DNA from: Chondrus crispus
Lineage: Eukaryota > Rhodophyta > Florideophyceae > Gigartinales > Gigartinaceae
Length of the DNA stretch: 64,000 nt
Assembly: GCF_000350225.1 (NCBI RefSeq)
Contig: NW_005179120.1
Location: 466,060 to 530,059, forward strand
Reading direction: 5' to 3'
Both the position numbers and the translations under genes were made by a program. This document shows, one piece after another, positions 21,468-32,274 of the stretch. Position 1 is the stretch's first letter. The number at the start of each line of letters is the position of its first letter. The notes under the pieces are model-generated. The model did not search any database and was not told where the DNA came from. It saw only the letters and a program-made list of their open reading frames with translations.

Positions 21468-24400
21468 GGGGGGGCCCTCAACCACTCCTTCGCGGATTAA
21501 CCCCAGCCTGCACGAACAGACTAAATGGGGAAGCGAAGGAGGACGGTGGACCCTATCGGAGGGTCACAGCCGGGGACGTGTCCAAGTCAAGTCGTCTTGA
21601 CTTCTCGGACGTCAAGGACGCGAGACATAAGAACAGGACAGTACGAACTGCCTGAAAAAAAATGTTGGGCCCTCGTAATGACCGACATTACGAGGACCGC
21701 AAAACCCCGTTCGGATCGGAAAAGTCGGACGACCCCCCCCGAACAGGATTGCCGGACGATCCGTTAAGTCCAGCAACCACGGCGAGGAGGGGCGCCCGAC
21801 GAACGAGGAGATCAACAGTGGGATCACGAGAGCCCTCGGTGGGCAGAGTAAGCGACCAAGAATGCCCGTCGCTTTGGTCTCGGTATAACCGAGAAGGGGG
21901 AGGCTCACGTCGAGCTTTCAATCAGCATCCGCGTCGGAGAGCCCGGCAGAAGACCGAATCATGACCCTCCTGGTGTGGGTCGTGCGCGAGAAAGCGCGCA
22001 AAACGCGACGGCAGATGCGCAGACGAGCGAGGCTGCATTCGCCACAGCAGTCGCCAGGATAGTTAAAGAAGGAGGGGTAAGCGAAAGCAACTCAGCCTGA
22101 GGGGCACCAGTATATGCGCACAGACGCGAGACACCCCAAAACCGCCGCCGACACATGCCTCATAATAGGGAAAATTACGGGGGATGAGAACGTTACACGT
22201 GAACGACGCTGGAGGTGCCCGCCATGCACCAACACCGCTTGCGTCATCACCAAATCACCCCGCCGCCATCCCTGAAAATAACGGAAAATTAACGGGATAA
22301 ATTACACCGGCACGTGCGCCGCGTCCGTGGACACTGTGCGCCATACGAAAAGCAAGGAGAAGGCGGACGGCGCTGAGCTAGGGCACAACGGGTACCGGAC
22401 ATAAGGTACACACGTCCGCCCCCTCACCGAAGGGGTGGAAGGTGCGAACTCGACAACGGACGCCCCGCAATCCCGGCTCCAGCACCCCCAAGCCGACCGT
22501 TCGGCTTTCCCTCCTAGTCCCAACCTCACGCGGACCGCGGCGCACCGGTGGTGCGAGTGGCCCGAGCCGCCCTCCGGCGAGCGACGACGCGCGGGATGGC
22601 CACGGCTGAGGAGGGGCGGACGCTACCACCCCGTACGCCCACATCGATCGGCACCCCGCCCCACTAACGCGACACCGCGGCGAGTGATCTGCGGTCCCCC
22701 TGTAACTCTCCCACGCGAGCTTCTGAGTACCCCCCCGTCTGTCGTCTGACCCAAATCGCCGATCCCAGACCGGAAAGGGCCGGACGGCCACAGCCGCGTA
22801 GAAGACCAACGCGAGCCACAACCGCGCATCAGCGCCCTCGCCGCCGACGGCGAAGGGCGGCGGAAGACATGGCCCCGCGACAGCCTACCTTACTAACATT
22901 GTCCTTGCGCGGTGCGCGCACCATACGACTCCCACGGAATACAGGAAACCGGCCACATATGCCCACGCCGACCGTGGGCAACCGCCGGAAGACGTCCTAC
23001 GGACTCGAAAGAGGTCGTCCTCCGGTGTCATCGAAGGGGAGGCACGCCCGTCACCTCGCCACAGTACTGCACTGCGCAAGCGTGATCGCCCCGACCGAAA
23101 CCGCTTGCGGTACGCGGCCCACGTAGAAGAGTCCGGGCACCAGAGGGTCACGGACCTAAAGACAGGGTTCAGACCCCCGCGCTCGTCCGTACCGAACGTC
23201 TGGTTGCGAAATCAAGCGCTTTCGCTTTCGACAGAATTCTCGCGAGACAACGCACTACGAACGGCCCTGTAGGGAGAGGGGTCAGGGTCGACTGATGCTC
23301 GGTCGGCATACAGTGTACAAGTTGCAAAATAATCTACGTCGGGCGCTCCGTCGCCCCTCGTCTGAGCACGGGGAAGCATGCCGGTATGCAGCGACCACCA
23401 CGAGTGGGGTCTGATGAACCTGCTCTTGACAAGAGCAGGGGAGTGTCAAGGGCGAACACGGATTTCCCCCGTCGGGGGGGTCGGGGAACCAAGAGTGAAA
23501 TTGGCAACCACGACCCTTTTTGTCCCTCCTTTGTCGGGACAACCTGCATGTTGATGAAGGAGGCCGGACGATAATTGAGAGAGCCAAAGACGGCGGGGCA
23601 GTCACCCCTCACACGGCATGAAACCCTTGTGAGGAACACAGCAGACCTTGCCGCGCGTCCTCGTGCGTGCGGGCGATCGGGATGTCTACAGTACCCCGGT
23701 GGCCGGCAACGGAGCCGGCACGGGTCGCAAACGTAGCGGAATAGAGCGGGAGCTCGAGAATCGCCAACTCGGGTCCCGATCGGGAGGACGTTCTAAAAAG
23801 GGGTAAGGGAAACCGAAGGCGGACTGCCACCAGCACGCGCCAGGAGTAGAGAAGGCTGTGTTATTATCCTCACCGTCTTCTTGGGCGAGGTTTGGTACCC
23901 CAACACAAGCGCTGCCTTGACCGCCGTCGTCATGCATGCCGTTTTTGACCTTGTAGAGGAAACTGCGGGCGTTTGCAGAAAGAAAAATTGCCCTGCTGTC
24001 AGGGTGTAGGGAAAAATAGGCCTGGACGGACATTCGGATCGTCGATGAAGACGTGGTCCCGCAAAAGTGCTAGGGCAAAGATAGACGAGTACCATTGGCC
24101 CTGAACGACAGGGGAAGCGTCGAAATAGAAAAAAACGAAGGGCCCTCGCAAACGGCGCCATGGCGATCGATGAACGACTGACACAGTCCCCGTTAGGCAT
24201 GGTGAATGACCTGGCACTCGGTAAAATCGAGACGGGCAAGGCGAAGGACATGCTCCATTCGAAAATGGGCAGCCAGCGCAAGACGCCGGGGGGCACGATA
24301 TTTTGCGTACGTACAATATATTGATACGTATCAATATCCGCCGGCTGCGAGAGATCCGTTTGGCATTGCATTGGATTATTCGTGTGAAAAACTCAATGTT

Positions 24401-26043
24401 GCGTGGCATACAACCGACTCGCTCATCATGAAGAAGGGGAGCGACGAAAAGATCTCGCTACTCAGAGTAAGGGTCATAACGGACCGACTCTTAAGGGTCC
24501 TGCCAGCATGAGGACCGAGAGAAAGCCGAAACATTCGTTCTGAGGACATGGCGGTAGTGTCTTTGGAAGGAGCCAAATGAGTTGTGGCGAAGACGGCACG
24601 CGCTCAGCAATACGGAAAGAATCAGGGTGAGTCGACGAAGGGTTCCGGTCGCGCTCGACGCGCCCCCACCGAAACCCGGACCTCGATTCAAGAGGGTGCT
24701 GTAGCATGCATCGACCGCGAATGGACGACGGAGATCATAGGTCAGAGGACCGCTGCGTACGACAAAAGTGGGACCTCGAGTTCCCCGAGCGTCGCTATAA
24801 ACCCCCAAACGCAACATGCGTCTGCCTCCAGAGCGTGCACACGTCGTCGGCACGCGGGCGACGTGAGGAGGATCGCGAAGAGCGACGGGCATGGTGCTGT
24901 ACGCGGGTGGGCGCCACCAGGTTATAATTTTTGGCAATTTTTGGCCTACTGGTGACAGCGCACCAATCATATATCGTTAAGAGACTTTTGCCAAAAATAT
25001 GCCATTGCAATTTTTTGGTGAAGCACATCGCGCTGTCGCTGGCGCACACACGTGTATAGCGCACGCGCAGTACGCGCCACACGCGCCGCGTCGGTGGCCG
25101 ACGCCACGCGGAAAGGAGCCGCCGCGACAAGAGCCGGTTAGGGAACGCGTCAACAGACGGGAACAGGAAGATCGAGGCGCGTGGACGATACGCCCCGAGG
25201 ACCATGTGCACAAGGATACACACACGCCTATTTTGTTCCCTCGCGTGTCGCATGCAAGGGCAGGGGCGCCGTGAGACTTGAGGTAGGGAGGAAAGAGCCT
25301 CCGTTGCGGTACAGGTATAATTGTAGGAATGGCACGCGCGAATTCCCGTGCGTGCGCGGTGAGTGTTGGAAGTGGGTTTTGTACTGTAGTCGACTCCAGT
25401 GTGAACCGTGGCCACAGAACGGAGACATCCCGCATTTTACATGGCCAGCGTCGGTGGCCCACTCTCCTGATCCTGGATCGCAATCCTCGGGGGGCATGTG
25501 AGAGCCTCCTTAGCCCCGTCCCGGGACCCATCGACGTCTTCAATTTATATATCAAAAACAGCGCGGTCGGCTTTTGCATAAGGACATCGGAGGTCCCTGG
25601 ACGATTAAGGTACAGGCGTGGCCGAAATACGCCTGTCCCGCGTGGAGGAAACTTTCGGACTTCTGGCGATGGCAACAGCGCGGTCCGCATGATGAGGCCG
25701 ATCCTAAAGGCAAGTCGATGAGTCAATGACGCGACGGCGCGTCGGAGGCTAACGCAAGAAGAACTAACCGGGACGAGAATTGAGGAGGGAGTCGTTTGGG
25801 AGGCGGAAAATCGCTGGGAGGATGAGACTCGAATCTCGAGGAACACGCGGGAAAGGCGAAAGTCCACGCGAACGACGGCGTGCGAGCAGAAGGAGCACGA
25901 GAACGGACGAGTGTCGGGAGGGCACGAAGGATAGCGACCAGAGGGCGAGGACACCGGCACGAACGGGATGCACCGTATCAATGACACGGTCGCACATGGC
26001 ACTCTCCTTACAAGCACCCGTGGACGCGGACGTCCCCGCTTAA
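21468..26043 (+). other. 4.6-kb tail of element B between pol and the 3' LTR
   Basis: No domain I recognise on either strand. The sequence begins with CGCTTAAGGGGGGG right at the pol stop, and the same motif recurs as the polypurine tract at 26,037-26,050. The region stays as GC-rich as the rest of the element to about 24 kb. Element A has an antisense gene in the matching place. Here a minus-strand ATG at 25,997 opens only 77 codons, and a longer minus-strand frame (24,977-26,017) lacks an ATG start and looks low-complexity. A decayed antisense gene is possible but not shown. Confidence 0.45.
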
Positions 26044-26054
26044 GGGGGGGGCCG
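26041..26054 (+). promoter_or_regulatory. Polypurine tract of element B
   Basis: A run of purines ending in eight to nine G residues lies directly before the TG of the LTR at 26,055. It fixes the plus orientation. A near copy of the tract follows the pol stop at 21,463-21,474. Confidence 0.7.
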
Positions 26055-26720
26055 TGTAGTATAACCCCCCCTGGGGCTTTTTAGTTAGATTAGATCAACA
26101 ATGGATCTAGTGCTGTAGAGCTCGATGCTCTACAGTACTGCCGCGCGTGGCCACAGGGCGCACGCGTGCACACGTGTACACGTGTATCGCGCGGAACGGA
26201 AGCGCGCACACACACGTGTACTGTCAGCCACGATGGCTGACAGTATTACAGTACGGTCCGATCTGTACTACAGTAGTCCACTACAGTACTTCGGTACTGT
26301 AGTGTTATAGATTGTTTTGTATATTAAATATGGAGCGGACCGACGGCGGTGGAGGAGGACAAGCACGGACTTGTCACCCACCGACCGTCAAGGTCCGACT
26401 TTCCGCTTATTCTAAGGTAGCGCTCGCTAACTACCTTAGAGCGGCACCGAGTGCGGGTTGAGGACGCGCGCGGTACGCCCACGAGTCGGCTCCGCCTCTG
26501 CCCGTCGGTACTGGATCGTTACCCAGTACCGCGCCGGGGCGTCGAGGCGTCGAACCGCTCGCGCGTACCGGCGTCCTCCCCGTTCCCGCTCTACCACGCT
26601 ACCCGGGCCCGCTGCCCGGTGCCGTTAGCTAGTGTCCTGCTTCACCCCCGTCTTCCCGATCGGACGGGGTCTCGGTCGAACTGTGCATACACCCCTATCG
26701 CTGGGGGTGTTTATGCTACA
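26055..26720 (+). repeat. 3' LTR of element B
   Basis: 666 bp running from TGTAGTATAACCCCCCC to GGGGGTGTTTATGCTACA, that is TG...CA with imperfect inverted termini. It is packed with hairpins: a 10-bp stem CTGTCAGCCA/TGGCTGACAG (26,221-26,243), an 11-bp stem with TTCG loop (26,279-26,304), CTAAGGTAG/CTACCTTAG near 26,412-26,440, and GGTACTGG/CCAGTACC near 26,510-26,540. The second copy needed to prove the boundaries is not in the window. The call rests on the polypurine tract, the TG/CA ends and the break in the helicase gene at 26,721. Confidence 0.7.
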
Positions 26721-29700
26721 GGTATGAACAGCAAACTCGAGATTCCTTCTTTGAGAAGGCATTGAGAAAAGGATGGCTGTGTTAATGCCGTGGCGCTCTA
26801 GAATGATTCTTCTCTCGCAGGGTGGGACGGTGGCACTGAGGAGTACACGAGGGCCTGACTTTGGGATGATAGAAAGGGATCGACGCAAAAACTTCAATTC
26901 AGGGCGGAAATGTTGCCACATGGCTGTGAGATGATCCTCATCAATGACTACTAGAGCGAGCCTGTTAGTATCCATAAGTCGAACAACCAGCTCTTTGAAG
27001 GACGGCCGCGCTAACTGTTCGGCCGTGAGGATGTAGAGGTCGGCAGATTCCAGTGATCCTTGTCCATTCGGGCAATGTGATGCGAGTAGGGCGAAGTTTG
27101 TCGCGCGCCTCATTTACTCCGATACAAGGGCCTTGAGGGGAACGACTACGATAGTGGACTTGATATTCTTTTCCATGAAAGCTGGTGGAAGGACTGCCAT
27201 AGACTTGCCTGATGCGGTGGGCATCAGTACGAGGGAGTTGTTCTGCGACGCAAACACAGTGGCTGTGACGGCAAACTGCGTTTGAGACATGAATTCCGCA
27301 GATTTAAAACGTGTGGCCTTTTTGAGAGCGGACAGTAGAGGCCTGACGAGGGGAGGCAGGATATGGTTCGGGGGGTTATCGAGGCGAATACTGTGACTGG
27401 GGTGGGACCCTACAGAGAAAGTGCTGGGGAATTTGACAGCAGACGGGTTTGGCTGCAGTTGTTGCAGCTCGTTTGCTGTGCTTCCGTTTAGAGCATGAAG
27501 GAGGGGCTTCGGTTGATGAACCTGGAAGACAGGCTGCGGCTCATGTTGGTATAGCGAGGTCACTCGAGACTGGAGTTGCTGTGAATGTTGGAGGGGGAGC
27601 AGTTGTGAAGAAGCGCGGTCACTATAAAATGACGGCAGCTTCAGATGGGGGTGCCATTCGTGGGAGAATTGGCGGTGCTTTGTTAGCGTGGCGGCGGGAC
27701 AGTCAGGCATTAGCGAGGTAGTTCGTCCGTAGTGTTTGTGGGCGATAGAGGAGGTATGCGCAGCTTGTTGGTGTCCGGCTGTGGTGTGTTCTGCCAATAT
27801 GTCATTCATGCTGCTGTGGAGCTTATTCTGGCATATAAGCGGAACCATTCCACTGGTGAACTGCCTGTAATCTTTGAAGGAGATTTGAACGCTCCTGGAT
27901 TGCAGGGCAGTCCTGACCTTTGTGACACGTGCGGGTGAGAAGCGTTGGCCGTTGTTGGCGAACAAGAATGTCCAATGGGTTCTCATGGCTGCGTCACCAT
28001 GGAGAGCTCTGACCATTTCGCATTCCAAGGGGCGAATGACCGACAAGTATGAGATGATTCGGAACGACGTTTGTTTGTCGGGGAGTCGGTACACCGCGCG
28101 GTTGTAACCGAGTGCGGCCCTTGACTTGCAGTAGCCAGGGTTAAACAAAATTTCGGAGTGGTGGCCGATGAATATGTCCCCATTTTGTAGCCTATAAGTG
28201 CATATCTCGGTTGCTCGACCGGGAGAGCCGGACAAAAAATGCATAATGGTAAGGAGGGAATCTTGCATGATTTAGCAATGTGCGAGAAACTGCAAGACTT
28301 CTGTTTTCGTCATTCGAACACCAGCGACTTGAATTTCTCGGTCTTGGCCAGAGGAGGCAGTAGAGGTAGGAGAAGGGCCAAGACCGGATGCCTCGCCTTG
28401 TGTAGGAACCCTGCGCGGAAAAGAACATGTGGGATGGACGCAAGGTGTGCGATGGAGGTAATCGGGCGATGGATTCATTAGAGCATGAAGGAGGTGGGCA
28501 ACGTTGGCCTGCACCCAGGAGGCGTGGTGAGTGAGGGAGGAGAGAAAGGAAAAGCCAGGAGCGCAGTTCGTGGGGTCGTCACGCAGAGATAAAACGATTC
28601 GTTAGAAATCAGGAGGGAGCTCGGCCCCCAAAAGACAGTGTTCTTAGAAGAACTTGTCGAAAGTCTTGTGCTAGTTTGTGATGATGGTCCCCAGAAGAGG
28701 CATGGAGACGTGGTGAGACTTGATAATGCCGCAAGGGTCTTGCTTGTGAATGGCGCGGACGGCGAAGGAGATTGGACCTTCCTCATGTTTTATGATTCGC
28801 ATGATGACATCCAAAGTTTTTCGTATGAATGTAGCGGCAGTGTTGGCATCTTGATCGACGGTTGCGGTGATGGCAGCAGCTGAATCTCGGTGGTTGTCGT
28901 TGAGGTAGGCAGCTGGAAGGGGCGTTTCTGCTACTCGGCGGAGTTCTTGAATCGCTGTCACGGAAACAGCGTATTGGAGAGCGGCAAGAATCTGACTAAT
29001 GTCACCGGCTTCGACGAGTCTGAGGGTCGGGGATGTCTCGGCGAAGAGTGGGGCTGAACTTGCAACGACAGTAGCGGCGACAACAAAATTACGAACGGCC
29101 AAGTTGGTGAGGAGGTCGACATACCTGAGCCGGACGAGAAGCAAGCTTTTCATGGCATCGTGAAGGCGACTGTGTAAGGCGTGGGAGAGAGTTTCACCTG
29201 GGTCTCGTGGAGAGATATGCGATTGAGCTCATGAAAGAAGGCGTCGATCGCGACGGAAGTCTTTTCATTACGGGAAAAGTCGGCGTCCGGTGTCTGATGG
29301 GTGAAGAAGAGGAGGCGGGCGACATGACTAGCATATCTTCGTTCTGCGATGGATTGAACCCGTCGGAAGGGCGTGCTGCCGTGGAGCTTTATCGCTTGAC
29401 GAAATCCATGCGTGACGTCCCTGACGACCTTGGCGATACTTTGAAAGTATAGATGGACGCAGGTTGCAACCGTGGATAAAGTCGCCTGAACGTCCTCCGT
29501 CGTGAGGGCACCCGTGAGTTGAGCTGCCTTCTCACGGCTTAGAGGCAGACCGTCGAGGGCTTCGTCAAAGTCGGTGATCGCCAGGAATGTGTTGCGGAGG
29601 GCGATGCTGGAGTCTTCGTCATTTTCCTCTAATTCGGCATGAGATCGCCGACCGTGGGCCAGGTTTGAACTGGAACACGTTAGACGGGCCAGTACGTCAG

Positions 29701-30350
29701 CCGCACACTTGTGGGGCTCATACGTTGATGGGTTGGGGCCTGACGCGATGAGGTCTAAAGTTGAGTCGGTTGTTGTGTCCATGGGGCAGGGTGACGACAC
29801 CGGCGCGGATTGGATAGGATCTTCTTCTTTTGATTCAGGAATACCGACGGGAAATTGGGAAACGGTGACAATTTTCCGATTGGCGCTTCGGCCGTAACGG
29901 GAAAGTACTTGGTCTTGGCACCACTAAACGGAGACTGGGCAGGAACAGCATCCCGGCCAATGATTTGACCAACCTCGGTCGGAGAGGGGTTCCCAAGTGC
30001 ATCAGGCGGGTGGACGGAGTTCATATGCTGCGGAAGCCGTTTCGGAGTGCCCTTGGAGAGCAAAGAGGGACAGAATTAGACTACTTTGCATGTGAATCCT
30101 TGAAGCGGGGGGAGACTCTTGATCGGAAGAGTGATGCTCGGATCGGGGAGGAATTGGGGAACCTGTAGGTACTCGGAAAGGAGCGGGGAATCGGAAACAG
30201 AGGTACGGTGGAAGGAGAGGGCGTTTTCCGCAAGTCTAGATAGCTGTAAATGTGTGAATGAAGAGAACCTTACTTCCAAAAACGTTTGTAATTCTTACTA
30301 TTATGAGTACGCATCTGATATATTAAGCATAACACGTCTTCTCCAACATG
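26721..30350 (-). pseudogene. Zinc-finger / tyrosine-recombinase / RecQ helicase gene, copy 1 (decayed, 3' end cut by LTR)
   Basis: Homologous along its length to copies 2 and 3. From the 5' end (about 30.3 kb): a remnant of the second C2H2 finger (PKRLPQHMNSVHPPD) and the SGAKTKYFPV motif, then an alpha-helical region (29,800-28,671). The recombinase-like domain (28,268 down) has the box-I Arg in SGSPGRATEI, the Lys in YCKSRA, the Arg in DYRQF, GHQQAAHT and the candidate nucleophile in KHYGRT. The RecQ part has Walker A PTASGKS and Walker B DEDH instead of DEAH. Breaks: frame changes near 29.15 and 28.3-28.7 kb, and a TAA at 27,114-27,116 where copy 2 has Tyr (TEYVKRA). The gene ends abruptly at the LTR of element B just after RRNLEF, losing the second RecA lobe and the Cys-rich tail. 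Confidence 0.85.
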
Positions 30351-31992
30351 AGTAGGCCGTTCTATCCGTAATTTCGCTCACAGGTGTATTTTAGCAAAAG
30401 AAACGCTGCAACGGTATATGCTGCTGCGGATAAAGAAAACGTGCGCATAGTTCAGGTACTCATTGCTTGTGTGATATTTCTATGATGTAATATCTGGCAG
30501 CTCAGACTTATCCAAAGTTTCTTATTGCAAGCCGAAGTTTTCTACAAGTACTCTAAAAAGTCTCATGAAGCGATCGTAGATGTTACTAGAAAAAAATGTA
30601 TTAGAAAAGATGCAAATGGAGCATTCTCGCCAGTAACATATACTCTATCTAATCTTTTAGCTGGCCTTCTCATTTCCGTGTGGGCCATTCTCACCCAAAA
30701 ATTGCAAAAAGTCACGGAATCCATTATCCTGGAGTAGGTGACCTTTTCAAATCAGGGAAAGACAAAACGTTCAAATCCAAGGGCTTGTGGGAGTATGTAA
30801 CTCGACTCTTTATTTGCATGACGTTTACGTAGCTGCTGTATCGTTCTGTTAGATAGAGAGGTCCACAAGGTCCCCGAGCCGTTACCAATTTCATTAAGGT
30901 TATAAAGGTAACTTTTTTTTGCATTGAAGGACTGAGGATGTGTACCTTCCGAACCGTACTACCACAAAATACCCAAAAACGAATATTGACGAATAAAGCT
31001 GAACTGTGCACCGCTTTCGTGAGCACGATTTTATCCGGATCATATGAATTATGACCTCAAATGCTGTTGCAATCACTTCAGTACAGCAACTGCGAATGAG
31101 CTTTTTACGATGAATAATTCATGCTTCCATGGCTGCTGATGATTAAACTTTTCGAAAATCCTGTTTTCATGCAAATAAATTTTGTATTGGATCCATTTTG
31201 TTTTGTAATGTGGCAGTAATAGAGTTAGAATTGCATCAAATTCATAGAAGCAATATAAGCGTTGGGGTTTTTGAGGTTACGCTGCTTGGAAATTACAGGC
31301 TTTTCATCCATATATGGCGAGAAAGTGATTTTAATACGAATACACATAGGTCTGGAAAACATTTAGGTCTTAAATGCGCACGGGAAACGCTTCTTACGAC
31401 CACTGTTAATGTCACGAAATTTTATTCGTTATTGCGAATACCGAGTTTATAAAAATCCGGAGCAGAATTTCTGGGACAAATATGACTCTTTTGTGCCGAA
31501 ATAAACCCAAAAGTAGGCATTTCGAAATTCAGTTTATGGGGATGAAAGTGCAGTTCACAATTGCAATGATTGCGTTTAACTTTCCCGTTGTTCCGGCATG
31601 TCATTCTTATTAAAATGAAGCTTTAACTTTGGTTTTATGGAAACTTTAACCTCGTACTGCGGCAGTTCGCATGAACTTTATCTGTTCTACAGTACTCTAC
31701 TGTTCTCCTGTAAATGAATACAGTACTTAAATTGCTACTCGGAAGTCCCTGTCATACAGTACTTTTAAAATGGTACCCTTCCCCGAAAGTATATTGTGGT
31801 AACATCTTTCGTAAATTAATTTAAAAAACTACTTCCCCTGCCCCAAATGACTTCAAACTGGTGATTATCGATGCTCTGTGTTTGCTGACCAACTGGGAGG
31901 AGATACAGAATCTCAAGCCGTACTGGGTCAGAGAAACCCCGAATTTCCTTTCATTGGTGCGGCAGTACACAGATTTTTAGAAAAAGGTCTAT
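30351..31992. other. AT-richer gene-free stretch
   Basis: Composition shifts from GC-rich to AT-rich at about 30.3 kb. Open frames are short and look random. A cluster of TACAGTAC-type motifs occurs at 31,690-31,770. I see no gene, RNA or terminal repeats. Confidence 0.5.
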
Positions 31993-32274
31993 TTGGTAAT
32001 TTCACTGGCACCAGAGAGACCGAGTAACGCGGACGCAGCAACGTTGATGGGGAATGGTGAGGAGTTGACGCACTTTCCAGTCTCTGCTGGATTCGGATGG
32101 CACATCCAACAATACGAAGTACAGGCAAAGTGGCAGGGCTTCGATGATGAGGAACCCACGTGGGAACCAATCTGCAACATGGGCGAAGACATTCCCGTGA
32201 TACTTACCCACTTCCTCTCTTTGTATCCTGACCAAGATCTCGTCAAGGCAGCTCTCTCGTCGATTTCCAATTAA
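31993..32274 (+). pseudogene. Isolated chromodomain remnant of an LTR retrotransposon
   Basis: The last 60 residues read as a chromodomain: YEVQAKWQGFDDEEPTWEPI, then EDIPVILTHFL, the aromatic-cage pattern found at the end of retroelement integrases. The same frame is open upstream to about 31,860 apart from a TAG near 31,977. There is no recognisable integrase, RT or LTR around it, so it is a fragment, not a gene. A host chromodomain protein is less likely because nothing else is attached. Confidence 0.6.

Larger units (their letters stand above)
14855..26720 (+). mobile_element. Ty3/gypsy LTR retrotransposon element B, 5'-truncated
   Basis: A second chromodomain gypsy element, oriented opposite to A and only distantly related to it. 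Gag, protease, RT, RNase H, integrase and chromodomain follow in order up to 21,467. Then come a 4.6-kb tail, a polypurine tract and a 666-bp 3' LTR. No matching 5' LTR is present: the left end stops where the LTR of element A begins. The 3' LTR ends inside the helicase gene at 26.7 kb, so B inserted into that gene. Many in-frame stops make it non-functional. Confidence 0.88.

Noticed and set aside
24977-26017. 346-codon minus-strand frame in the tail of element B
   Set aside because: Begins with GTG, low-complexity Arg/Ser/Cys content, no recognisable domain; position resembles the antisense gene of A but similarity is not visible.
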